Shown: positions 1 to 5,290 of the stretch, piece after piece
How the letters are laid out: each line of letters begins with the position of its first letter
Position numbering within the stretch: position 1 is the stretch's first letter
Source of the DNA: Promethearchaeota archaeon CR_4
GTDB lineage: Archaea > Asgardarchaeota > Lokiarchaeia > Sigyniarchaeales > CR-4
Length of the DNA: 5,290 nt
Assembly (NCBI GenBank): GCA_001940655.1
Contig: MBAA01000130.1
Location: 56,720 to 62,009, forward strand
Direction: 5' to 3'
Notes under the pieces: model-generated
Told to the model about the DNA's origin: nothing
Database searches by the model: none
What the model saw: the letters and a program-made list of their open reading frames with translations, nothing else
Program-made: the position numbers and the translations under genes

Positions 1-45
1 ACTCTTTAAACGATACCCGTTAAATTAATCCTAGCGAATTAATTA

Positions 46-54
46 GAGGTAGAT
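46..54 (+). promoter_or_regulatory. Ribosome binding site of the rubredoxin gene
   Basis: The sequence GAGGTAGAT resembles the archaeal Shine-Dalgarno consensus GGAGGTGAT. Its GAGGT core ends 7 bases before the ATG at 58, which supports that start. A TTTAAA at 5-10 and an AT-rich stretch at 20-29 are possible TATA boxes further upstream. The first would give a leader of about 25 bases containing this site. This gene therefore appears to be translated from a leadered message, unlike the two DUF6125-like genes downstream. Confidence 0.6.
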
Positions 55-57
55 GTT

Positions 58-222
58 ATGGCACGATGGCAATGTACGGTATGTGGTTGGATTTACGATG
101 AGAAAGACGGCGATCCAGACAACGGCGTGAAACCTGGTACCCCCTTCGAAAAAATCCCAGACACGTGGGTATGCCCAGTTTGTGGCGCAACCAAAGACCA
201 ATTCAATAAAATGAATGACTAA
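58..222 (+). CDS. rub: Rubredoxin
   Basis: A 54-residue cytoplasmic iron-sulfur protein that carries single electrons through one Fe(Cys)4 centre. The sequence shows both rubredoxin knuckles: CTVCG (Cys6, Cys9) and CPVCG (Cys39, Cys42). Between them lie the family signatures WIYDEKDGDP, the GV-x-PGTPFE turn and PDTWVCP. Length and motif spacing match classical rubredoxins, so the gene is complete. The ATG is backed by a GAGGT site 7 bases upstream, and the stop is TAA. Known partners in anaerobes include rubrerythrin, superoxide reductase and flavodiiron proteins, but none is encoded in this window, so the partner is unknown. It is followed by a T-rich tract and appears to be its own transcription unit or the last gene of one entering from the left. 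Confidence 0.97.
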   Translation: MARWQCTVCGWIYDEKDGDPDNGVKPGTPFEKIPDTWVCPVCGATKDQFNKMND

Positions 223-264
223 GGGATCCCAAATTCCCCCCCTCTTTTTCTTTTTGTGCTTTTT
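223..264 (+). terminator. Probable T-rich terminator after rubredoxin
   Basis: Directly after the TAA comes an 8-base palindrome, GGGATCCC (223-230), then a C-run. Three five-base T tracts follow at 245-249, 251-255 and 260-264. Archaeal RNA polymerase commonly terminates at such oligo-T tracts on the non-template strand, with or without a hairpin. The palindrome is too short to form a strong stem, so the T tracts are the main evidence. The end of the tract lies just before the TATA-like box of the next gene. Confidence 0.5.
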
Positions 265-272
265 CCACATTC

Positions 273-302
273 TTATAAGTACCATCTGAGAAAATGTGAA
301 TC
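273..302 (+). promoter_or_regulatory. TATA-like promoter of DUF6125-like copy A, probably leaderless
   Basis: TTATAAG at 273-279 is centred about 27 bp before the ATG at 303. An archaeal TATA box sits about 26-27 bp before the transcription start, so the RNA would begin at or next to the ATG. No Shine-Dalgarno match lies in the 15 bases before the ATG. The paralogous gene at 1126 has a similar box, TAATAAG, at almost the same distance, which strengthens both calls. Confidence 0.5.
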
Positions 303-818
303 ATGACCGTTTTTGATGACATCACCAAGAACCAGTTACGGGAATTTCTCGTAAAAAACCATATGGCTCACGATGGCGCGTGGTTTTTTTACACGTGTAT
401 GGAGCTGGGCATCGACAAGGTTAACCACCTCAATAAGAGCGCTATCAAAATGCTCGCGGAGGTGGAGCAGAAACGCTTGTTGCAACTAATGGGGTGGCAG
501 GATCGCAAGATCACGACCTTCGAGGATTTAAAGACCCTAATAAACAACGCCTTCAGCGTGGTCAAGGGGGATTTTATGGACTTTGAGTATTCTTTTCCTG
601 CCAAGAACATTATGCGTTGGGTTATGCACAAGTGTTGGGCTTATGAGGGAATGAAGAAACTCGGCGTTGAAAAAGATTACCAATGCGGGGTACTCTGGCG
701 CGTGATGTGTTGGATCAAGAACACCGGAGTGAAATTTGAAATGAATCCCATTGTGAAAACCTGCCTACTGAATACGCAAGGCAAGTGCGAAGGTGAAATT
801 CTTTTCTTATTTGAGTGA
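303..818 (+). CDS. DUF6125-like / ATC-hydrolase-like protein, copy A
   Basis: A 171-residue soluble protein with no signal peptide or membrane segment. Its N-terminal part has the motif HDGAWF (23-28), then an ELGI-x-K segment and a long helix around residues 43-62. This layout resembles the DUF6125 family (HDGxWF followed by an FG/LG-x-x-K/A segment), a group related to L-2-amino-thiazoline-4-carboxylic acid hydrolases. The assignment is from memory of the family pattern, and no activity is established. The C-terminal half is rich in cysteine and tryptophan: CWAYEGMKKLGVEK (111-124), QCG-x-LWRVMCW (127-137), then Cys154 and Cys162. All six cysteines (32, 111, 128, 136, 154, 162) recur in copy B, hinting at a metal or thiol role (inference). 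By hand count it is 127/171 identical to copy B without gaps. The ATG is chosen because copy B begins identically and both have a TATA-like box at the same distance. Confidence 0.88.
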   Translation: MTVFDDITKNQLREFLVKNHMAHDGAWFFYTCMELGIDKVNHLNKSAIKMLAEVEQKRLLQLMGWQDRKITTFEDLKTLINNAFSVVKGDFMDFEYSFPAKNIMRWVMHKCWAYEGMKKLGVEKDYQCGVLWRVMCWIKNTGVKFEMNPIVKTCLLNTQGKCEGEILFLFE

Positions 819-837
819 GCGTTTCGTATTGATGGTA

Positions 838-1071
838 ATCAACCTTTTCCTCCAATGCTTCCGCTATAAATCTCTCATCTGGCAAGAAGAGAGACTTTCG
901 AATGCGGGCAATTTCAGCGGTTCCAAGCATCATCCCAGGAATTGGTAAATGGCGGGTATGATAATATTCTCCCTGAATTATGGTCGTGAGCAGGGTAAGG
1001 TAATTGAGGAAATCTCGAACACGTTCGCAATTCGCATCGAGTTCTTGGCAGGAATAAATGAGATTCTGCAT
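838..1071 (-). pseudogene. Remnant of the methyltransferase 3' end
   Basis: Read on the minus strand from an ATG at 1071, this encodes about 76 residues matching residues 813-887 of the methyltransferase at 1656-4331. By hand count 49 of 74 positions are identical, with no internal stop or indel. The block PGMMLG-x-AEIARIRKSL is conserved apart from one residue. Everything corresponding to the first roughly 800 residues of the methyltransferase is missing, and an in-frame TGA lies just upstream at 1081-1083. The original stop is lost, and the frame stays open into the antisense of copy A as far as 715; that extension has no counterpart and is probably spurious. It fills most of the 307-base gap between the two small genes. 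Most likely a dead duplicate end, though a short expressed protein cannot be excluded. Confidence 0.8.
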
Positions 1072-1090
1072 ATTTACTTGTCAATCATCA

Positions 1091-1125
1091 TTTTTTTAAT
1101 AAGCATCCTTAGACTCTGATGATTT
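1091..1125 (+). promoter_or_regulatory. TATA-like promoter of DUF6125-like copy B, probably leaderless
   Basis: A T7 run (1091-1097) leads into TAATAAG (1097-1103), centred about 26 bp before the ATG at 1126. As in copy A, no Shine-Dalgarno match precedes the ATG, which suggests a leaderless message. The T7 run could also end transcription coming from copy A, so this short stretch may serve both as terminator and promoter. Confidence 0.5.
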
Positions 1126-1641
1126 ATGACAATTTTCGATGATATGACGAAGGATCAATTGAGAGGATTTCTCGTCAAGGACTGGATGACCCACGATGGC
1201 GCGTGGTTTCATTTCAGTTGTATGGAGTTGGGTATCGACAAGGCCAACTACCTCAATAAAAAAGCGCTTGGAATGCTCGCGGAGGTGGAGCAGAAACGGT
1301 TGCTGAAGCTGATGGGGTGGCAGGATCACAAGATCAGGACGTTCGAGGATCTGAAGGCCATGATTGACAACTTCTTTAGCGTCGTCAAGGGAGACTTTAT
1401 GACATTCGAATACTCCTTCCCTGCCAAGAATGCTTTTCATTGGGTTACACACACATGTTGGGCATACGAAGGAATGAAGAAACTCGGCGTGGAAAAGGAA
1501 TTCCAATGCGGTCCACTCTGGCGGGTGATGTGCTGGTTCAAGAACTTGGGGATAAAATTTGAAATGAATCCCCTCGTACAAACCTGCCTATTGAATATGC
1601 AAGACAATTGCGAAGGTGAATTTCGCTTCTTCTTGGATTAA
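1126..1641 (+). CDS. DUF6125-like / ATC-hydrolase-like protein, copy B
   Basis: A 171-residue paralogue of the protein at 303-818, aligned without gaps. It shares HDGAWF (23-28), CMELGIDK (32-39), LAEVEQKRLL (51-60), LMGWQD (62-67), SVVKGDFM (85-92), FEYSFPAKN (94-102) and the C-terminal Cys/Trp block. All six cysteines are kept. Differences concentrate at the extreme C-terminus and at scattered positions such as 20, 28-31 and 103-110, so specificity may have shifted; this is inference. The family is uncharacterised to my knowledge. It converges on the methyltransferase gene, with stops 14 bp apart, and the pair was duplicated together once. Transcription probably starts at or near the ATG. 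A shared role with the methyltransferase is possible but not shown. Confidence 0.88.
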   Translation: MTIFDDMTKDQLRGFLVKDWMTHDGAWFHFSCMELGIDKANYLNKKALGMLAEVEQKRLLKLMGWQDHKIRTFEDLKAMIDNFFSVVKGDFMTFEYSFPAKNAFHWVTHTCWAYEGMKKLGVEKEFQCGPLWRVMCWFKNLGIKFEMNPLVQTCLLNMQDNCEGEFRFFLD

Positions 1642-1655
1642 TTGATACGAGTCTA

Positions 1656-4331
1656 CTACTTTTTTTCATCCGTCTGTTTCTCGATGGCATCCTTTAGAAT
1701 TTGTTCGTCTGGCAAGTAGAGGGATTTTCGAATGCGGGCAATTTCAGCGGCGCCAAGCATCATCCCTGGAACAGGCAAGTGGTGGATCCGATCGTATTCG
1801 CTTCGAATAATGGTCGTGAGCAGGGTATGGCAATCGAGGAAATCCCGAACGTGTTCGTAAGTTGCATCGAGTTCTTGGCAAGTCTGAATGAGATTATGCA
1901 AATTATGGATAACACGATTTACATGCGTTATTTCCTCGCGTGTTAAGATTTGTCCAATCCGATCTGAAAAGTAATGTTCAACAGGTTGGAAATACCCGAT
2001 GAACCAATCCCACACAATCTGGGGGATTTCCACGTATTCACTGGAGTCGTACAAAAAGCGATGCTCTTTGGGATCATAGCGTACCTCTGAAATTCTATAC
2101 TCCATGGGATGAGCGGCGTCAATGGTGTGGAAGAAGGATGTATTAACTTCTTCACTCAAAATGATTGCGTTTTTCACTTGTGATCCGAGTTCTGCCATTT
2201 TTAAGAAGAGGTTTCCCTCTCTTGGAAAGAGAATAACGGGATAATCTAACCCGAGCAAAGGAGAAAATGCTGTCTGAAATTTTGGGGTAGATAGGAGCGC
2301 GAGAATGTAATGAAAAACCTGTAAAGATGTGATGCCAGCGCCATATTCTTTGGACAAGAACGCGACCACTTCTTTCCGGATGTTGTCTTGTCGATCTTTT
2401 ATGCTGCCGAAAAATAGGGGGTAAACGTGACTGTTGTCTTGATTGCTGATACAGCTCTTATCCGGCACGATTTCCGTAGCATATATAAAATTCCAGTGGG
2501 GCGTTTTCGCCGCCCTGATGAATCGTTCAGTCACGATCGCCACGTTGCCCGGTATTCGTTCTTTCCCTTCTAGATATTTCATTACTTCTCGGCGGTCCCG
2601 ATTCACCACACCTTGGACGTAATAGACATAGCGAAAATCGAGTGGACGGTAATTGTAGGGGATGATTACACCTTTGATCCTCGCCTCAGATATTTCTTCT
2701 GGCGAGGGAAGAGCCTGCCCATTCCTAATTTGTTGGATGAGGGTCTCCTGTGTGCATGCCACGAGAATATTGTCTTTCCCAGTGGTCACACCCATTACCA
2801 TTTTCTTAAAGATATTACGAATGGAAATGCCCCGCGCATATCTATCAATAAGGGGAGCTGGTAGTCCTGCAAGCGAGAATTGATTATAGGCGATTCCCCA
2901 ACTATTCATTGGCAACGTCCTCCATTGCACGGAATCCAAGTCATTTTCCGCGAGGAACACAAACTTTTCGTCCTGTGTTCCCCAACAATCCCAGTAATGG
3001 ATTTCTTGACAAGGAGGGGTTGGTACTTTATCCTTGACGAGAATGAGGATTGAGACTCCTGTCTTGATGTCAAAAACATTCTCGTCTATTAAACCGGGTG
3101 GGGTGATTTCTGGGGGTTGAATCGCCCCGTGGAGGTTGAGCACGTAAATGTCCGAAAAATCTTGTATTAAACTTGCCCGTAAGCCACGATGGACTGGACC
3201 ATCAATATAAGAACTATTTAAAACGAGCGCAACTATCCCTCGTCCCGCACGGGACACTCGTTCGTGAGCGTACCGCAAAAATTTCACGTAGTAATCACTT
3301 AGAACTCTTAGACTCTTCTCGAAGCGAACGGGATCTTGATACAGTTCCATAGCCTTGGCTAGGATCGGGGACTCGGTTTTTGCGTCCATCTTATACGGAG
3401 GGTTGCCCCACAAGACTAACGTGGTCTCTTTTTTTACACCAATTCGACAGGTCTCGTGGGATTCCTTTCCAAACTGCTCCAGACTGTCCTCTATTTTACT
3501 GATCCAAGGGATAGCATTATCGAGTTCGTCACCCCACGTAGAGGATAAGAGTAACAAGACATTTAATACCCCAAGCACATACGCCGCGGGTTGAATCTCG
3601 TGAGTCTCGTAATTCTGCAAGAATCGCTTTGGAAATTCTGGGTTGCTTGAGGAGGGAGAATGAGCTTGTTTCAAGTAGTACCGAAGAGCTCTACTCAAGA
3701 ATACGTTAGTCCCACTTGCAGGATCTAGGACGTACAAACCTGACTCCATCAACCCTCCTGGCTTTCCAAATCGGTTGCTAAGTAGGAAATTCACGCTTTT
3801 TACGATAAAATCTACCACGGGAGGGGGGGTATAGAACGTGCCAAGCGTGTCGCGCGCACGTTTGTCGTACGCACTTAGAAATATTTCATAAAATAACGTC
3901 ACAGTATCTTCGACCTCAACCCCCTTAGAAATCAAGGTACCCCAGTGAGGTGCCCGGGGATCGAAGATTCTTTTGAACTTGGAAAGTTTCTCAGCGAATC
4001 TTGGCAATTTGGCGAGATTGTCGGAGATATCAAAAAATTCGAGTGAACCAACTATTGTTAATCGTAAGATGTGCTTGACAAATTGAGAAATTACGAGTAT
4101 CTGCGAACAAAAATCTGCAAATTCCGATCCACGCCAATCAATCGCATGGATTTCATCCATTTTCGACTTGATCTGTCTAATCTCCTGCGACTTTTGTTCT
4201 TCCTCAATAAGAGCTCGAATTTCACGTCCAAGCACGCTCAGCGCTTTCATCACGTCTGAAAGGGAAGATAATGTGTTCGACTTGACAGGCAAGAGACAAG
4301 CCTCGACAATAGTTGGTCGCCAGAATCTCAA
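1656..4331 (-). CDS. Type ISP-like adenine-specific DNA methyltransferase with target-recognition half
   Basis: An 891-residue protein predicted to transfer a methyl group from S-adenosylmethionine to adenine N6 in DNA. An N-terminal helical region (to about 150) includes EFADFCSQI, a version of the FAD-x-x-AQ segment seen in type ISP enzymes. The catalytic domain follows: TFYTPPPVV (165-173), SAM-binding motif I DPASGTNVF (203-211), an acidic E-x-x-P element near 245 and the catalytic NPPY (310-313). NSSYIDGP (372-379) and DENVFDIKTGVSIL (416-429) are typical of the family. The C-terminal half resembles the type ISP recognition domain: YRPLDFR (561-567), the DKSCISNQ segment near 624-631 and VYPLFF (636-641). 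Full type ISP enzymes run to about 1500 residues with an N-terminal nuclease and helicase; both are absent here and are not encoded next door, so this is a solitary methyltransferase or one partner of a split system. The first possible start is TTG at 4331, after an in-frame TGA at 4356-4358. GTG 4253 or ATG 4250 are alternatives, but they would remove residues that look family-like from about 17 on. Confidence 0.9.
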   Translation of the reverse strand: MRFWRPTIVEACLLPVKSNTLSSLSDVMKALSVLGREIRALIEEEQKSQEIRQIKSKMDEIHAIDWRGSEFADFCSQILVISQFVKHILRLTIVGSLEFFDISDNLAKLPRFAEKLSKFKRIFDPRAPHWGTLISKGVEVEDTVTLFYEIFLSAYDKRARDTLGTFYTPPPVVDFIVKSVNFLLSNRFGKPGGLMESGLYVLDPASGTNVFLSRALRYYLKQAHSPSSSNPEFPKRFLQNYETHEIQPAAYVLGVLNVLLLLSSTWGDELDNAIPWISKIEDSLEQFGKESHETCRIGVKKETTLVLWGNPPYKMDAKTESPILAKAMELYQDPVRFEKSLRVLSDYYVKFLRYAHERVSRAGRGIVALVLNSSYIDGPVHRGLRASLIQDFSDIYVLNLHGAIQPPEITPPGLIDENVFDIKTGVSILILVKDKVPTPPCQEIHYWDCWGTQDEKFVFLAENDLDSVQWRTLPMNSWGIAYNQFSLAGLPAPLIDRYARGISIRNIFKKMVMGVTTGKDNILVACTQETLIQQIRNGQALPSPEEISEARIKGVIIPYNYRPLDFRYVYYVQGVVNRDRREVMKYLEGKERIPGNVAIVTERFIRAAKTPHWNFIYATEIVPDKSCISNQDNSHVYPLFFGSIKDRQDNIRKEVVAFLSKEYGAGITSLQVFHYILALLSTPKFQTAFSPLLGLDYPVILFPREGNLFLKMAELGSQVKNAIILSEEVNTSFFHTIDAAHPMEYRISEVRYDPKEHRFLYDSSEYVEIPQIVWDWFIGYFQPVEHYFSDRIGQILTREEITHVNRVIHNLHNLIQTCQELDATYEHVRDFLDCHTLLTTIIRSEYDRIHHLPVPGMMLGAAEIARIRKSLYLPDEQILKDAIEKQTDEKK
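1660..1666 (+). terminator. Possible oligo-T terminator of copy B
   Basis: A run of seven T residues lies 19 bases after the copy B stop codon, inside the last codons of the convergent methyltransferase gene. An archaeal terminator here is plausible because the convergent genes leave almost no free intergenic space. Only the T-run supports it; no hairpin is evident. Confidence 0.3.
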
Positions 4332-4380
4332 TAAATGTATCTCGGTGATGTAATCTCAATCATCAAGTGGATGATAAACT
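4332..4380. promoter_or_regulatory. Divergent promoter region between methyltransferase and zinc-ribbon genes
   Basis: Only 49 bp separate the two divergent starts if the methyltransferase begins at TTG 4331. On the + strand, ATAAATGTAT (4331-4340) is a possible TATA box for the gene at 4381, giving a leader of about 20 bases. GGATGAT (4369-4375), five bases before the ATG, is a weak ribosome-binding candidate. On the minus strand, TTTATCAT (about 4371-4378) could serve the methyltransferase. All of these are weak matches, but the arrangement means the two genes share their control region. Confidence 0.35.
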
Positions 4381-5290
4381 ATGGTCTTCTGTCCAATATG
4401 TGGCGCTGAAAACAGCGACCCAGGAAAATATTGTAAATATTGCGGTTCTGACATGGAGCTCCCCGAAACAATGACCGTCCGGTCTAAAATGCCTCCAGTA
4501 GCTCCCAGTTATCCCGCTGCCTCTGCTCCCTCTCCGGGTGTGATGCAGCAGAGGAAACCGAAGAAAAAAGGGAAAAAGGTTGCTATTGTGATCATCGTCC
4601 TCTTCGCCATCGCTGGAGGTTCTTTTGGAATTTTCATGGCGGCAACGTGGGGCACGTATGACCAGACGGTTCCATTCGCGTATTATGCCTCCGATCTAGG
4701 ACACGCGGACAACATTTCCTTGTATGTACGAATGTCCGTGGCCGACATTAATGTGGCATACGTTGACCCTGTTGATGGGGCGCCCCTCGTCCAAGGAACT
4801 TATGAACAACACATTGTTGGATCCTCCATCCGCGATTATATATTTACAACGAATCAATCAGCTAACAGCATCTCGTTAATCCAAGAAGGTGGTCATTTGA
4901 TTTTCATGGTGGCGGGTTATTGTCGCGTGAACGTCCAGCTCTTAAAGAACACCACTTATGACTTTACAATGCTCACTGGCACGGGGAACGTCAATTTCAC
5001 GATCCCCTCAGGCACGAAGGACATCAAAAAAATCTTCGCTAGTACAAGTACAGGGAACGTACTCCTCGTTGGAACAGATATGAATGTCACGGGGGAAGTA
5101 AGCACCAGAGCTAGTACTGGTAATGTACAGGTCAACTTCACCAACGTCACCGTGAACGAATCCTTTATTACTGAAACGAGTACTGGTAACACTGCCGTGT
5201 CGCTCACGGGTTGCAATATCACGGGTAACACTATAAGTAAGGCGAGTACGGGTAATGTTGCGATTAACTTCACTGATACCCACGTTGGGG
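4381..5290 (+). CDS. Zinc-ribbon, single-pass membrane protein with STGN-repeat external domain (3' end missing)
   Basis: 303 codons are visible with no stop, so the C-terminus lies beyond the window. The first 22 residues form a zinc ribbon, CPICG (Cys4, Cys7) and CKYCG (Cys18, Cys21). A Pro/Ala/Ser-rich linker (38-53) and a basic patch (58-66) follow, then one hydrophobic segment (about 67-88). The positive charges before this helix predict the ribbon inside the cell and the rest outside. The external part has about 110 residues of unrecognised sequence, then [AT]STGN[VT]-type repeats starting at residues 199 (variant TGTGNV), 222, 244, 266 and 288. The repeats are spaced 22-23 residues apart and alternate with short hydrophobic strands. 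This pattern fits a parallel beta-helix such as the DUF4097 putative adhesin family; that name is inferred from the repeat. Ten N-x-S/T sequons lie in the external part. Function is unknown; a surface or cell-envelope role is likely. Confidence 0.85.
   Translation, partial: MVFCPICGAENSDPGKYCKYCGSDMELPETMTVRSKMPPVAPSYPAASAPSPGVMQQRKPKKKGKKVAIVIIVLFAIAGGSFGIFMAATWGTYDQTVPFAYYASDLGHADNISLYVRMSVADINVAYVDPVDGAPLVQGTYEQHIVGSSIRDYIFTTNQSANSISLIQEGGHLIFMVAGYCRVNVQLLKNTTYDFTMLTGTGNVNFTIPSGTKDIKKIFASTSTGNVLLVGTDMNVTGEVSTRASTGNVQVNFTNVTVNESFITETSTGNTAVSLTGCNITGNTISKASTGNVAINFTDTHVG
4975..5290 (+). repeat. Coding repeat of about 66 bp (STGN repeats)
   Basis: Repeat cores begin at 4975, 5044, 5110, 5176 and 5242, that is 69, 66, 66 and 66 bp apart. 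Each core encodes [T/A]-[S/G]-T-G-N-[V/T]; the DNA varies (for example AGTACAGGGAAC against AGTACTGGTAAT). Conservation is thus at protein level rather than a fresh DNA repeat. The array continues to the window edge and probably beyond. Confidence 0.85.

Larger units (their letters stand above)
273..1077. repeat. Tandem duplication, copy A (truncated unit)
   Basis: First copy of a two-gene unit: promoter, DUF6125-like gene on +, then the 3' end of a methyltransferase gene on -. It aligns with about 1097-1925 at an offset of 823 bp over the small gene, shifting to about 830 bp over the methyltransferase tail. Detectable similarity stops near 1077, where the sequence runs into the promoter of copy B. 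That is where a tandem-duplication junction should lie. Boundaries were set by eye and are good to about 15 bp. Confidence 0.85.
1097..1925. repeat. Tandem duplication, copy B (unit joined to the full methyltransferase gene)
   Basis: Second copy of the unit at about 273-1077. It includes promoter, DUF6125-like copy B, the 14-bp convergent gap and the last 80 or so codons of the methyltransferase gene. Homology with copy A fades just upstream (in gene sense) of methyltransferase residue 812; a GTAAAT shared by both copies (1920-1925 here, 1072-1077 in copy A) may mark the old breakpoint. Here the methyltransferase continues uninterrupted, so this copy holds the ancestral gene arrangement. Confidence 0.85.

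Noticed and set aside
223..230. GGGATCCC palindrome as an operator or recognition site
   Set aside because: A single 8-base palindrome just after a stop codon is easily due to chance and is not repeated upstream of any gene here.
43..285. 80-codon minus-strand open frame across the rubredoxin gene
   Set aside because: Rubredoxin on the + strand is unmistakable, and the antisense frame has no recognisable motif.
715..837. Extension of the minus-strand methyltransferase remnant as an open frame to 715
   Set aside because: Beyond about 838 it has no similarity to the methyltransferase tail and overlaps the antisense of copy A. It is most likely read-through after loss of the original stop.
1096..1581. 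161-codon minus-strand open frame opposite copy B
   Set aside because: It is antisense to a gene conserved with its paralogue at protein level, and no comparable long open frame covers the same stretch opposite copy A.
4956..5283. Two overlapping minus-strand open frames opposite the STGN repeats
   Set aside because: They are opposite-strand shadows kept open by the repetitive Thr/Val/Asn codons of the + strand gene. The sense frame has a zinc ribbon, TM helix and clear repeats, while the antisense frames match nothing.
4975..5290. Regular 66-bp repeats as a possible CRISPR-like array
   Set aside because: The period is in frame, conserved at protein level with variable DNA, and the intervening segments are coding strands rather than unique spacers.

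Overview
The window looks archaeal, from an anaerobic or microaerophilic lineage. The grounds are indirect. Two genes have TATA-like boxes centred about 27 bp before an ATG and no Shine-Dalgarno sequence, which suggests leaderless transcripts. Oligo-T tracts sit where archaeal transcription tends to stop. There is a rubredoxin and a membrane protein with an N-terminal zinc ribbon. Asgard or a related archaeal group is possible, but nothing here fixes the taxon.

Layout: (1) 1-264, a complete 54-residue rubredoxin gene with its own ribosome binding site and a T-rich tail. (2) 265-1641, two paralogous 171-residue genes on the + strand that resemble the DUF6125 / ATC-hydrolase-like families, separated by a minus-strand remnant. 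(3) 1656-4331, a minus-strand gene for an 891-residue adenine-specific DNA methyltransferase with a type ISP-like target-recognition half and no helicase or nuclease. It converges on the second paralogue with only 14 bp between the stop codons. (4) 4332-4380, a short divergent promoter region. (5) 4381 to the window end, a zinc-ribbon, single-TM protein whose presumed external part carries 22-residue STGN repeats and runs off the edge.

The main structural result is an old tandem duplication. The unit 'DUF6125-like gene plus the 3' end of the methyltransferase gene' occurs twice, at about 273-1077 and about 1097-1925. The first copy kept the whole small gene but only the last 75 or so codons of the methyltransferase. 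By hand count the small proteins are about 74% identical (127 of 171, no gaps), and the methyltransferase tail and its remnant about 66% (49 of 74).

The duplication ties the small genes and the methyltransferase together by descent but does not prove a shared function. The rubredoxin and the surface protein look like unrelated neighbours. I see no CRISPR array, tRNA, rRNA, insertion sequence or complete restriction system.
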